Shown piece by piece: positions 47,731-60,600 of a stretch of DNA of 64,000 nucleotides (the stretch's first letter is position 1; every line of letters begins with the position of its first letter). The notes under the pieces were generated by a model. It was not told the origin of the DNA. It worked only from the letters and a program-made list of their open reading frames with translations, and did not search any database. Source of the stretch: Ancylostoma caninum (lineage: Eukaryota; Nematoda; Chromadorea; Rhabditida; Ancylostomatidae); the NCBI GenBank assembly GCA_037903475.1, contig JBAJFG010000404.1:124001-188000 (forward strand). The letters are read 5' to 3'. Both the position numbers and the translations under genes were made by a program.

Positions 47731-50700
47731 GGCTTGAAAAAGTTTTTTAAAGGAAAACAAGAGCAAAGGAAGACAATGGCAGTTTCCTCTTGTTGGTGTA
47801 TCGTCGAACGCATTTCAGTTTTAAAAAGAAGTAAATAAATAATAAAAGTACATCAATTTGCACAGCATGCGGATGAATAGGGGCTTTCGGGAAGATTCGA
47901 CTGGTTAGTCATAGCTTGTCCAAGCCAATAGTCCACGAAAGGAACAAAAGTAGAACAATAGTAAGTAAAAGGTCAGCACATGCGCAAAAAAACGTTAACA
48001 ACAACCTTAGTCTGACTTTCGGATTTATGAGCTGTGCATGATCGGCACATTTACTTGGGAAAATTCAACAGTTGTCATGAGCGAAGAGAAATTACGTAGC
48101 CACACTATTTGGTTAGCAGTGGGACCCCAAACACTACGCGTGGATTGACTCACAAAGGAATGGGTTCAAATGAACATGCCGGAAAGGGCTAAAAATCTAA
48201 TATACTTGTCAAAATGAAATCACCTCTGGAACATTTGTCTTTCTAAGCATTGTAGACGTTGCAGCTGCTCCTTAGTGCAGGAAAAGGCTCAAAAATTTGG
48301 TGGCGATTGTGAATTTTTCCAAGAAATGTTCTATTTAAAAAGCAGAAAACCCTAAATATGGTGGTATTCACAATCAGCTGCCCACTCACTTTCACATATG
48401 GAAATTTCACAAAAACCGAATCTCCACCATGACACGGGACTCACAAATGGTTTAGAAAAACCAGGAACTGTATCCAGGAAAGTTGGATGGATGGCTTAAA
48501 TGAGATGAGTCGGAAAAGGGGCTGTGAACGCTCTATTTCGAAATCCAAGAATGTTTATCTGACGAGATTTTTCCTCCAAGTGGAAAAATATCAATCCGCG
48601 AGAAATCTTCTAGATAGATGAGATTAATGAAGAAATTGTTCACTAAAAAGTGAACGAGCCTCCAATTCTCGATGATTATAAGTAGTATGGGTCAACTAGC
48701 CGGAAGATCAGAGCCATTCCCTGGATGGGATCGTTTTTCAGCCAATGATATGCGTCTTTCTCTGATAAGAGAATATACAATAGGAGCACTGCTCAAATCG
48801 CAAAACAAGGAACGTTTTCGTATCTTTGCGTTACGACGGAAACCTTGTTTGAGGATATGTTCCCAAACTGGATAAATCGTTCTTGGATTGCAGAACAGGA
48901 AAAGTCGCCAATACAGGGTTATATGTAAGAGTGGTTCGCATTTCCAGCGGAGATGTTCTTGGATACGGCCTTTGGGAAAGTCAGTGTTGGAATCCAGTGA
49001 AAATTCTAGGAGGGTTGTCATTCTCCTCCTTCTCATGTGGAGTTCTCCACTCAGAATACTGGATTTCTCGGCAAATGTTAAAGAGTTAAACAATGCTCAA
49101 CACACGAATACATTGACATCTTGAGGACAATTTTTGACATTAATCGTTAAGCTCTGGATGCCACCGTTAAGAATTACAGTGAAGAAGCAGGACTACTAAG
49201 GCACTTTTCAAGCACCCATAAAAGCTACAATGTGCGACGGTATACGATCTGAGTTATACAATGACAATCCATAAGTACGGACATAATCCAGACGAACTCC
49301 CGCATTATTTTCTTCTAATAAATTTGCTGAACCTGTCACACCTATCCTTTTGTTTATACGATCAAAAGTACGCGTTTGTTAACGCCTCTTTTCTTCAATT
49401 TTTGCAGAAGTCATGCATCAAACCCAGTATTAGATCCCATTGTTAATTCCTCATAGGATATAGTTAATTTCTTGCTGTTTATATGTAATTATCTGTTCAA
49501 GAAAATGGGGTGTCCTATAATTACGAAATGTTCAAGTATGTGTTCAAGAAAATAAAAACTACCCAAGTACAATTAATGTACGATCTGCAGGTGGAACTCC
49601 GATACTGAAGACAGACGTCTCCTGGGAAAATCACAAGAAAATGCGAAATTTTTCAACGAGGACCATGTAGGAGTCACTGTGGTTGAAAATAATTGATATA
49701 CTTACTAGTTCTTTGCACTGGAGCAGTAGTACTAAAAGAAATAAAAGTTCTAGGAACACATCCAGTAATAAAAGCTCCAGGAACAAAAGGCAGAATTGGG
49801 CGCGTGGCGGCATATTGCGAAAAGCCAAGAATTTGTATACAGAATAAAAAAGGAGGCGGGCAGGCGAGGGGAGAGAGGAGGGGGTAGGTTGGGTTTTTCT
49901 GCAGGAAGAGAGGTAGCAATGGGTGGCATGGGAAGAGGTGTGGGGGTGGTCGTGAATGCAGGATTTCATATCAAGAAAGTGGGATGGGTCATATTTTCTG
50001 CAGGTATAGAGGTGGGAGAAGGGTTCGAATTGAGGAAAGGTGTGGTTGGAGAGAGGTGGTATGAGTTAGTAGGTAGTACGCTGGCAATCCTATGGGTACT
50101 GATTTCCTACTTTCACCGCACATGATGCCCACTAAAGGGTGTAAGGTGGCGCCTCTATATCACAAAGAAAACGTAAATGACTCTGGGGCCTATATTAGCC
50201 TATCTTTGTCATACTGCAACGCAATAAACACAATTTTGTACGGAAAGCAGTGCACTGTGCCATGTTCTATCCTCTTTCTTCCTCCCACCCCCTCCCCATG
50301 CGAATGAGTTATTCATAGAGTGCATGTCTAATCCCACCTGATTATCCGAAACGACCCCAAGAAGGAACAGAACTTAATCCCCAGGAATGTATCGAATTCG
50401 CAAAAGCCATAGGCGCCTTATTAAAGTCGTATTCGTCATATAACCTGAACGGTTTCCCAACATCTGCGACTAATTTGCTGCATTCGACAGAAGAATAATA
50501 GGAAAACTACAATTGTACTATTTAAATTGCAGTATGTCAAAAGAATTTCTTGACGTACAGAGGTAAATCATCGAAAAAATACAGGCATATGTACTCTGTT
50601 TACACTCAAGTTGGACTTTCGTATATGTAAATTAAACACATTTCATATTCGTCGAATAAAAGATTCAAATCCTTTCATAAATTTAGGAATTTATGCCCTT

Positions 50701-51235
50701 GAAATCAGGCGTTTCTTTGGACATAAAATCCAACGACGTGTCAGCTTACGCTCTTCAGAAGAACATCCTGTGAAGGTTCGTCACTACTCCGATGTATATG
50801 TTGGCTGATAGGCAGTGTACTAACTAGAAAGAATGTTCTAAACCGACAGTTTTTGACCTAATTGTCTAGTTTTAAACGTGTAATCTGACGCTTCGTTTGT
50901 TCATGTGCAACGAAGCTAAGACAATACAGGCACATTTTCCTGACTGGCCACATTTTGATGATGATTATTGTGGAATAACACTATTCTAGGAGTTTTTCTT
51001 GTTAGGTAAAAATCCCTTTGATACCGCCCTCAAATTACTGGATTCCCCCACGAATAAAAAAAACTGTGCGTTGTGAGAGCCATGTGGTTTAAAAGTTTTT
51101 TTTTTCTAGGCACGAATAAGATGACTGAAAAAGTTCAACTGCATGCATTTAACTCCAACATAGAACATTCATTCTGTTTTTTTTTTGAATACTAGAGTAA
51201 ATTTGTTCTTAAACGATGTTGGGAGCTAGAGATGT
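47731..51235. other. Gene-poor region with a G-rich strand at 49.85-50.06 kb
   Basis: Open frames on both strands at 48672-49124 overlap each other and show no domain. 49850-50060 is strongly purine/G-rich on the plus strand with many GGG runs, giving glycine/valine-rich spurious translations. No gene is supported. Confidence 0.4.
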
Positions 51236-51239
51236 TACG

Positions 51240-51850
51240 GTTATTGCTCCACTTAATAGATTATTCGCTTTTCACTTTAATGAAGACAATTTCAAGCACA
51301 AACAAAAACATAGCCACTATGAAAACGTTAGTAGCAATTCTAGAATGAAATATTTCAGAATCAGGAACTTAGGTAAAAACTGTAGCACACCAAAGCCCAT
51401 CGATAAGCATGTTAACGTTCGGGAGAGGGGGGGGGGGGGAGAATGGAGTGCTAGAAAATTCCTCCAAGTGGTTGTTCAGAAATGCTAAAGAGCACTTTCG
51501 ATTCACTGACGCATGAAAAGTGGGCGTGACACTGGACCGGTGTTCTCGCCGTCTATGTTCTCTTCACGTTTGTAGCTGTTCTCATCGCGTTAGAGAAGCT
51601 GCATTCGTGAAAAGAACTTTAGCACATGAATCCTCTAGCTCTGTTCCATACTGCATTCGGAGAGTGAATGAGAAAGGAGTCTAGCTAGCCGTGCTGCTAC
51701 TGGGCATCATGAGGGAAAAGGGGCGGTGGCACTGTTGTACGATTGGTGCACCGCCTCCTGCGCATTATTGTCGAGTCATCCGCAATTTGAGCATGGATAC
51801 GTTATATGGTGATAAATATGAGCGTCAACGGAGGAGGAGTTGAAGGATTG
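51240..51850. repeat. Dispersed repeat family B, second copy
   Basis: Partner of 22785-23420, in the same orientation, with a G-run at 51421-51440. It ends near a separate C-run at 51885-51905. Confidence 0.8.
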
Positions 51851-52924
51851 GAATAGATTGAGCCAAACTCAGAACAGTACCCCGCCCACCCCCCCCCCCC
51901 CCCTCCCCTCCTTTGTTAGCGTGATGTCAGACACATTTCATGACCTCGATAGGGATGAACAAACGACCATTGTGTGAACATGTTCATATGGAACTTCGCT
52001 ATTTGGAAGTTTACTGGAAATTCTGAAAACAAATTTCAAGAAAAAAAAAACGCCAATTTGGTTAGATTTGAGTGTAAGAGGTAAGGATTTATCCAGGGCT
52101 AACATAAAAGCAAGTGCTACATACAGTAGTAGTAAGAATTAAGCTGTTGTAATAAGGCCTTTAGACGAATCCTATTGTTCCAAGAGAACTATGAAGAAGC
52201 TGTACCTCGGATAGTGGGGAGGGGGGGGGGCGAGGGGATGATCATCTGACCAGCACCTGCGCGGCGAGGGGATGGGAAAGGGACATCTGTTCATCGCTAA
52301 CTACTTATCAGTGAATTCTGCAGTATGAATTAGTATTGCTGTCGACTGGCTAAATGTACATTTGCTCGTAGACAAAGTAGGTAGATCAGATGGGCAGATT
52401 CTACGGACTTCACGTCGTTCTCACCTCAATTTGGTGCGTCTAGACCGCAACATACCTAATTTAAAGCACTAACTGTGCTCATGCTGAGATGAGCCAGCAG
52501 TCGGACGGACGCACGCATTCGGTGCAAATTGGTCTCTCTAAGAATAAGGGATTAGGGGTACACTAGGAGCTATCCTATGACTGCCTGAGAATGAGAAGCA
52601 GCGTTGTGATACTCCTAGAATGAAGGATTTTTCCTTCTCTTCATTACCACGGACGAGGAAATCCGGAAATTTCCACCTTCCAGAAACGACCATATCAACT
52701 TTTCCCTGGAAGCTGATCCCAAAAACTAGCTCTCGAACGAGTGCCAAGTGCATTCTGTGACTCCTCCCACTGCACACTCTTTGTTTACTGCTTCCATGTC
52801 TGCGTATCCGCACGATGCATAGTCTTTCAGCGTGTCTGGTCTCTACTCCAAAGTAGTGCTCCATTCCAGAATGGATCGATGGAGGAGTGGCTTCTGGAAG
52901 TGGCGTTTCAGCACATATAGCTGA
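51851..52924. other. Non-coding region with homopolymer runs
   Basis: It contains a C-run at about 51885-51905 and a G-run at 52217-52240. The minus-strand frame 52996-52538 overlaps the tRNA gene and is spurious. Confidence 0.5.
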
Positions 52925-52995
52925 GCACCAATGGTGTAGCGGTATCATTGTACCCTCCCACGGTACAGACCCGGGTTCAACTCCCGGTTGGTGCA
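52925..52995 (+). tRNA. tRNA-Gly (anticodon CCC)
   Basis: A full cloverleaf can be drawn. The acceptor stem pairs GCACCAA with TTGGTGC, the D-arm is GTGTAGCGGTATCAT, the anticodon stem pairs GTACC with GGTAC around the loop CTCCCAC (anticodon CCC), and the T-arm is CCGGGTTCAACTCCCGG. It has no intron, and A is the discriminator base. The A box (TGGTGTAGCGG) and B box (GGTTCAACTCC) are good RNA polymerase III promoters. A TTTT run follows the gene at 53007. Confidence 0.93.
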
Positions 52996-54113
52996 AAGCT
53001 TTTGCATTTTTAAGGATGAATGGCTAAAATGCATTTTAAATAGTTGGAATCGCTAGACTATGTGTTTAAGAACGAAAATCCGTAGAAATCACAAAAAAGT
53101 AGCTATAAACATTGATATCAGTATGGACGCAACTGATTTCTTGAGAGGAATAGGAAAAGTGGGCGTGGCTGAGCTAAAAAAGGGTGGGGCCAGAAGAAGT
53201 GCTTGCACATTAAAATTTATGACTAATGAATATTTTTATAGGAAAATAATGATGGTGAAGTTCCTAATGAGCAGTTTTTCTTCATAAAATTTAAATTTGC
53301 AAATTTATTAAAGCTTTGCTAATTTTTAATTAGTTTTATTTTTTAATCTCTTTAATTTACGCCTGCAGCTAGCAGCCGTATGTTCTTTTATTTAATTACA
53401 AGGTAAGCCACTAGGAAAAAAATCCTAGAACATCTGAGCTGACTGCACATCTACAGAATGAACACCACATTTCGGTACAGAATTGCCTGTATTTAAGGAC
53501 GCGTGGATTAGCACAATTTCCAGCAGCGACACCATCTTTCGTCGCTATCCAAAGCGTTTCATTGCCATTCTCGATTTGCCTTCCTGTTGCAGAGTTCTTG
53601 TTCGTTCACATAGTATTTTCTGGATTACTGGGTGTTCCTGGGTGAGGGGGGTGCACCCTATTGGGTTCATGTCCTACCACGTGCCTTGTTCAGATTGGGC
53701 GAGTTATCCATCTAGAAATAGATAGGGGGGCAGCAGCATTGTGAGTATAAAATGTGTAGAATTTTGGAAGCTCTGGAGATTTGCCTGAGGGCGCGTTCAC
53801 CCAGGATTAGCTGAAGATTTCCATGAAATTCATGGATCTCCTGCGTAAATGTCCTACGTGGGCCTCCCCTGGGCCATGCTAGCAGAGATAGCGTAGAATT
53901 CCTTGAAAATAAGAAGCCCTATAGCAAAATGGGCTCCTCATAAAGGATTTCATCGTCAGTTCCATAATTCCAATGCAGTCTTCACAAATTCCTAACTATC
54001 ATAGAATTGGATAGGTAGAGTCTCCAAGCGCCCCGAGTGAGGAGTCAAACAAAGTGCATAAAATGCATGAAGTCACGTGTATTAAAAGAAGATTTTAAAA
54101 AAAAGGAGTGCTA

Positions 54114-54461
54114 TTAAATGGTCCTTTCTTCGTTAACCATATGCTGGGAATTCCATTTATCTATATGATTCGCTCTAAAGGAAACGTAGAGTATCTGATG
54201 ACAATGCGCATCAAGGCTGAGTTCCCTGTCAACAAGAAATCCCAAGTCCAAGACTTCGCTGACTGGGTGGATCGTTCGTTGTCCAAGCATGGGAAACAAC
54301 TTATTGCTTTGCCCTATATGTAAAACCTTAGGCTTTGTTTCTGATAGTGGCAGCTTCCACATCTGTGACCAATTGGACACAGCATCTATAGCTCGCTGAA
54401 GTATCTCCCTCTCGTCATGGACATCTACTGGATGAATGGTACACTCTCCAATCGCTCGCAA
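54114..54461 (-). mobile_element. Non-LTR retrotransposon fragment (reverse transcriptase C-terminal part)
   Basis: The minus strand reads LQRAIDAVSNWSQMWKLPLS, then ETKPKVLHIGQSN, then VLDLGFLVDRELSLDAHCHQ. This is the segment just after the catalytic FADD motif in CR1/Jockey-type reverse transcriptases (W-x-x-x-W-x-L-x-x-x-x-x-K, then the L-G-x-x-x-D block). The catalytic motif itself is absent, so this is a short dead scrap from a different element than the one at 28.4-30.1 kb. Confidence 0.8.
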
Positions 54462-57059
54462 ATTTACTATTTATTATTAAGTGTTTCACGTATGGTATTA
54501 TATTATTGCAACTATACATGCTATATTACGTAAAACTATTGTGCGTACTAGTAAACTACAAATCTATTATTTTATAAAAATTAAGTTTGAGGTGGTGGTG
54601 TTGGAATGCGAAAAAACAGGACGCAGAGAGACACACCCCGCTCCTGTAGAAAAAAAGTAAAAGTGAGACGTGCCACGGCCTCTAAACTAACGGAACGCGA
54701 CCTTTGGATGTCAGGAGTTTGCACTATGACTGAAATCCCCGGAATTCTCGGGCTACAAAAATTTTGTAACCAACTGGGCTGATACGTAGTTAAGTACAGT
54801 CAATGAATGTAACCGAGGTAGTGAACATTACTACAAATAGGAAATAGACAGTAGAATACAAAAAAGTCAAAGGCAGAGTGAAGCAGATAGCGATATGATT
54901 CCGGACCATCGATCCTTTACTACGCATCTATATACAGCGATGGTTCTTTGGTCCCATTGCGATTCTGGCTATCTATATTGGCAATTTTACCTCGCGCGAT
55001 CATTTTACTTTCTCTTAGGTACAGATAGAGCGCCGCGATTGCATCGCTGATATTGCACGACAAACAGGATCGCGGCGATATCATGAAAAGCGCAAAAATC
55101 TCGTGACTTTGCCCCTCATGAATGCCTCCTTATGAATAAAGGAGGTGACAAAATGAGGGGTGCCAATCGTGCTCCTCTTTGGAGTTATCGGTCGCGGAAA
55201 GAGTTCATTAGCTGAAATCGCATCGCGATGTGTCGGAAACTCTGCAGTTTGCATGTATCCTTAAAAAATTTAGACATTAACATGTACTGCAAATTACGAC
55301 TTGTAGATTTTTAGTAAAAAGCATCTCAACTTCCTCAGAAATGCCAGCACTTCTCAGAATAATTTCATCAATCGTTTGCCGCAAATATATTTTCCGAAAG
55401 GGACAAATTTACATAATATGATAATTTCATTGAATGTTGGGAATAAGGTTGTAAATCGCACTACGCATTGTGACATCGCGATTGGCGCGTTGAGCTTGTC
55501 AGATGAATTGTCGGAAGGACCGAGAGATCTCCATGATGTGATTAAGAAACGAGAGACGCACAGGTAAAAGATATGGAAGGGCCACAGCAGCTATTTGAAA
55601 GGAAAGCAGCAGGAAATCGGAGGAACCGCAGGTCACCTGCTTTTCCGAGTTTTCTGCTGCGGTCCTTCCGAAAACTTTTCTGAGTTTGGACGTATCCATG
55701 CCAGTGCGCTGACCGGATAATGTGTTAGATATGTATATCAGATATTCGAGTATTCGATTCCTCGAAAATGGGTCGAAGTACATCTCTGCGGGAAAAAAAT
55801 TGGGGGCTGTAGAGCTTTTTAATCTTGGAATGACCGATTTTCCGGATGTGCATCTAAATTATTTATTGAATTGGATAAATTTATTCTCTTTTAAATTGCC
55901 ATTCTACTTTGACTTTTACTTTAATTTTTTTCTACTTTTTTCACTCGGTCTACGCTGTAGTATATATGTACATCCCTTTTCACACTTATACCTATTTTTA
56001 GGAACCCAGAATAACGCAATGACCAAAATCTACTGGAAATCAGCTGAAGGCGGAAGGGTGAGTCTGCAGTACTGTGGATTACAGTAGAAGTTGATATATT
56101 CTTACGGTAACCAGAACAAATGAGGCCCAATGAGGTTTAAACATACAAACTGAACTTCCAGAAGACAAACATCTCGTACAACTGCGTCGACCGCCATGTC
56201 GCTGAGATGGAGAACAAGTTCGAAACGGCGTTCGTCTGGTAAAAACAAGCTTACCACATTTTGCTGGAAACACAAAATTTTCCGTGGATTTGTCGTCGCT
56301 CATGTGTATAAGAAAATCGTAGCTGTGTAAGCCATGGAAGAGAATTTAGTGGAAAAAATCAGGGAAAACTCAGCTTTGTAAATTCTAGTCACGCGCAGCT
56401 GGACCACCCAGATAAAGCTAAATTTTCTGAAAATCGAAGATGAAAGTGGGCTGATCTTAACTAGTTCAATGAAAAATCAAAATAAGTGGCACGGAACGAG
56501 GGGTACCTTAACGTTTCTTGATCAGCACGTGTTCTAAGAAAGGAAGGAGAGTTTTCAAGTGCCAAAGTTCCGAGAAAAAATTGTCTTTTCATTTTTTTTT
56601 CGTTTTTTTTTCTCTCAGGAAAGGCTATAGTGTCACGACTTGACACGCAAAACACATTATTGCCACATTATTTCTCCTTAATTTAGTAGCCATCAGGCAC
56701 AGCATAGAAAAGGAGGTAAAAATCAAGGTTAAATGGCAATGACGTTGTAAATAATGGAGTGTATGGATTAGATTCGATCCTTAAGGGGTGAACTCTCCTA
56801 TTCTTTAAGAAACAAATTGCTCTGGTTAACAAAAGATATATGCACAAGCGTTGGAGCCAGCAGACTGTTAGCACGCAACGCATCTTGCCCGCGGTGCGGT
56901 TGCGCTGCGTATGCGTCGCGCTCTAGGAGGTGGTAGAGCACTAATGAACGCTCCGTTCAATTCGGAATGGTTTACACGCGGATCTCCGCATCTGCCTCTT
57001 CCCGACAAACAAACCTGAAATCTAGCTTTTTTTCAAAATCGTAACCAGCCGATATAGTT

Positions 57060-57245
57060 AACTCCAAATGGCCATGTGCGAGGGGCGGGACCGCGCTGCG
57101 GCTCTCTTGGGCTAAAGGTCCTGCATGTGGCAGAAATACAGAGGTCCTGCATGTGGTTCTGGTTTCTCTGCCTTCGACAGCCGCAAACATCCCCAGTGCC
57201 ACGCCGCGCCGCGGTCCCGCCCCTTGCACACGGCCGTTTGGAGTT
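57060..57245. mobile_element. 186-bp MITE with 36-bp GC-rich inverted ends
   Basis: The left end AACTCCAAATGGCCATGTGC and the reverse complement of the right end, AACTCCAAACGGCCGTGTGC, continue together through GAGGGGCGGGACCGCG or close variants (36 bp, three mismatches). The interior repeats AGGTCCTGCATGTGG twice. Open frames on both strands cross it and are artefacts. Confidence 0.85.
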
Positions 57246-57265
57246 GCCTGTAGTTATAGACTGAC

Positions 57266-57504
57266 AGCTCAGAAAGAGCTGATGGTGTGACTTTGTCTGC
57301 AATTACGCCCTCATCACGTGTCGGTCAATGATCTAATTTTTGAACCTTTTTACATGTATTTGATGTTATTCCTTCCATTTTCATGTCTTTCTACTTCCAT
57401 TTACTAAAATATCCCTCCAGACGCATCCTAGGGCGTGGTCCCATCGATGGAAGTACTGCGGTCGTAATTGCAGACAAAGTCACTATGTCGGCCTTCTCTG
57501 AGCT
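57266..57504. repeat. Inverted repeat with 42-bp arms
   Basis: The arms 57266-57307 and 57463-57504 share TGACTTTGTCTGCAATTACG and AGCTCAGA. It lies immediately beside the 186-bp MITE and may be part of the same nested structure. Confidence 0.75.
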
Positions 57505-57681
57505 AACAGACCATACATTTCTCATAAATACTTTAAATTTTCGTTACTTGTTAGCTTTTCAATACATATAATACTCGTCCGTTGGACCCTTCTCAGATGT
57601 AGGTGCGATCATAGACTTTTTTAAAGAGCACAGTGTTTCTGTTTGACCAAGCGTATCTCATATGTATCGATCGACGTTTAG

Positions 57682-60600
57682 GGAGGGAAACTACTGGGAC
57701 GATGACGTACACGACTATGCTGATCTCAACTGGGAGACTGTGGATGTGCTCACGCAGAAGATTGCCAACATTTTCAAGGACTACTGCGAAATGGTAATAA
57801 TCCAGCTTTTTTTGACTTTACTTTTTCCCTTTTCTTTTTGCTTTGATGGGTATGGTAAGTTTTTTTTTTTTTGCCTGCTTCCAGAACGACAAAGTCCTAC
57901 TGCTCCTGCCCAACACCATTCAGTTGCCCTTATCTTTACTTGCTGCCAGTCGAATTGGCGTCGTCGCCGTTGTACTGGTTCGTTTACCAAACTTTGTAAT
58001 TTTTTGGATAGTGTACCTTTATTGCTTTGTCCTAGAACCCCGCCAAGTTCTTTGTCGACGCCATAAAAGATGTCCTCAAAGAAACTCAACCAAAACTTGT
58101 CGTGACTGTCGATGCTTTTTGGCAAGGAAGTATACTGCTCGAGACGAAGAAGTGTCTGGATCTAGCAATTGAGGAGTCTGAAGTATTTCCCTTTGTTTTT
58201 GTGCTCACTACGAGCAGATAGTACAAAATATTCTAATTGGGCCCTGAAGTTTGATGGTCCACGGCGGTCCAGTTTTCCAGAAATGTTCCGACAAGAGACC
58301 TTTCCAGAATAAGCGAATATATCTAGACTTAGAAAACGTCTAGTTTTGTGGTTTAACAAGATGAAAACTTCAGTCCGGTCAGCAGATGGTTGTACAGTCA
58401 TTACTGGGCGTAGAATAAAATGTAGTCAAGTGCACTGAGAGGAACCAATCAGGTTGGCAGGGTTTACCGAAAGTCGAATCACCTATCAATGGCGATTTCG
58501 AGTTAAAGGAAGGAGGGTGGTTTTGACCCACTATGCTCAGAAATTACGGTAAGACTGCCTGTTGGCCGGACTGAATATTAATCTTGTTCTCAGTTAAGCC
58601 TAGTTCGATAGCAAACCTAAATATGCCGGTTTGTGAAGCACAAAATTCGCCCTATCCAAGCCGGATACGTAACCACAATTTAGCAAGCAAAGCCGCCAAT
58701 TTTTGGTTACGTATCCGGCTATCCGGTGAATTCTCATTCCCCATAGGTTCGTCTCCAGATGCAGTTTTTGGTTAAACAGTTGAAGCTAAATACAGCTCTC
58801 TTCGACAAATCGGAACACAGCATGTGTTGAGAACCATTGGTATTTGTATTCATTTATTTATTTAATTATTTATTTATTTATTCATTTATTTCATGCATTC
58901 AAATAGTACTCATTTACAAACAAAATGAATGTGGCAGGTCAGCTTGGCTATCCTGGTTGACCACTTACTGAAAGTTGAAATACAGAGGCATATCGGTGTC
59001 CAGTATCACGTATTCTATGGCTATAACATCAATCAACATCAGCCGCTTCCCCTGCTAAAAAATCTTCCCAAGAAAAAATATAATTCTTCAGGTAATCTCA
59101 ATCCAAAAAGTGCTCGTTATCCGACATACTGGCCCTAATCCAGGTATTCCTCCTCCGGACAAATTCATCATTGGTAGGAGGCCGTTTTACAAGCTTGAGG
59201 TGAGTCTCACTTAGTTTTTTTTTCACTTGTAACTCCAGTGAATTTCCAATGTCATTCCCAAGACTTAAGATGAGAATATCTATTTGTTTATCCACTTGTT
59301 TATTCATCTATCTAATTGTTCCTGACCTATTTACTCATTTATTTACAAGTACATTCACTGCGTATTTATTTTCCTCGAACGCTAAAGACAATTGACAGAT
59401 CGCTGATGTTAGGTGGAACGGCGAGGCGGTACCGTAGTGGAAAAGGGGCGGTGCTACTGCTCTGTGATTGGCGCGTTAATTCGTTTCTCACAACGTCACG
59501 TTATCAGCCGTTATTTGGGCATGATTACGCTATAAGTACGCCAAATTAGACAAGAATGGAACATGAGTAGATGTTGAGGGGATGGGGAACGTGTTTGAGC
59601 GCACCGTCCAATCGTGCAGCAGGAGCACCGCCCTCTATCCCCCACACCTAGAAAACATTGGAAATAAAGAAATCTTTTACGAATTTTTGCGTATAATTCA
59701 GGTAAAAATGAACGACACACTGGACATACTGTGGACCACGTTGGTGAAACAAGCTGACGCCAACTGTGAAGTTGTCTGGCTGCCAGCTGACCATCCATTC
59801 GCCATACTTCCCGAGTGGTAGTTTGTCGCTCGTAGCGCCGCATTTCGGATCTGGAAGCCTTTCTCTCAGGAATCCGTCGTTACGCCTTCGCACAATATCC
59901 ACCGGAAAACTGCTACGGGCCGTTGAGAAGTACTCTAGAGAAGTGATACCTTTCTGTCTTTCACTGCCGCACCCGCAGACGCCACTGGGCCTGGTCGGAT
60001 GCTTTGCGCCGTGGTTTGTTGGAATTGTCCTTACTACTGTGAGTTTCCTTTTGATAAGGAGGTTTTTCCGCATCGTCCGGAAGTCTAGTAAGTCTAAATC
60101 CGGTTTCCGTCCAAATTTGAAAACTTACGGAGGCGCGGCAGAAAATTAGGCGGAGTTCACGCGGAATTCCAGGGAAAACAAACGAATTCGTCCAAATTTT
60201 AAACTGACTTGAATTGAGATGGAATTCACACGGAAACTATGTATTATATTTCCTTTTCCTTTCAGTTCGAAGGTATCCTGGAGTGGCCGGACCCTTCTCG
60301 ACTGAAACATCTCATAGCAAAGTATGAGGTGAGAACTATCCCTCTATACCTTTCCTAGGCTGGTTGCCTTTATGCCTTTCAGTGCTCTTACTGATTTTTT
60401 GTAGCGTTTCTTCCACATCGGCAGAACCTCCTCTCTGAGCACTTACTCCATCAAAAAGAATAAAAAGCCACATAGGAAAAGAGGCTACCATAGTGTATAG
60501 ACATGTAGTGCGAGGATTAAACAACATCATTTATCGGTAAAAATGTTGGTGGGCGCCAGGAAAGGGGGTAAATGCAGGTTAGTCTCGTCTACCATGGGTT

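Larger units (their letters stand above)
52996..57681. other. Intergenic region, possibly containing unfound 5' exons of the acyl-CoA-synthetase-like gene
   Basis: It includes a retrotransposon scrap (54114-54461), a small hairpin (CCCCTCAT with ATGAGGGG near 55110-55165) and two inverted-repeat elements at 57.06-57.5 kb. The gene that follows must have an earlier exon ending in phase 2, but I could not identify it. Frames at 53483-53725, 55722-56087 and 56303-56079 have no recognisable motif. Confidence 0.4.

Noticed and set aside
52538..52996. 152-codon minus-strand frame
   Set aside because: It begins inside the tRNA-Gly gene and has no domain.
57033..57302. Overlapping frames on both strands at 57.0-57.3 kb
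   Set aside because: They run through the GC-rich 186-bp MITE, whose base composition keeps several frames open.
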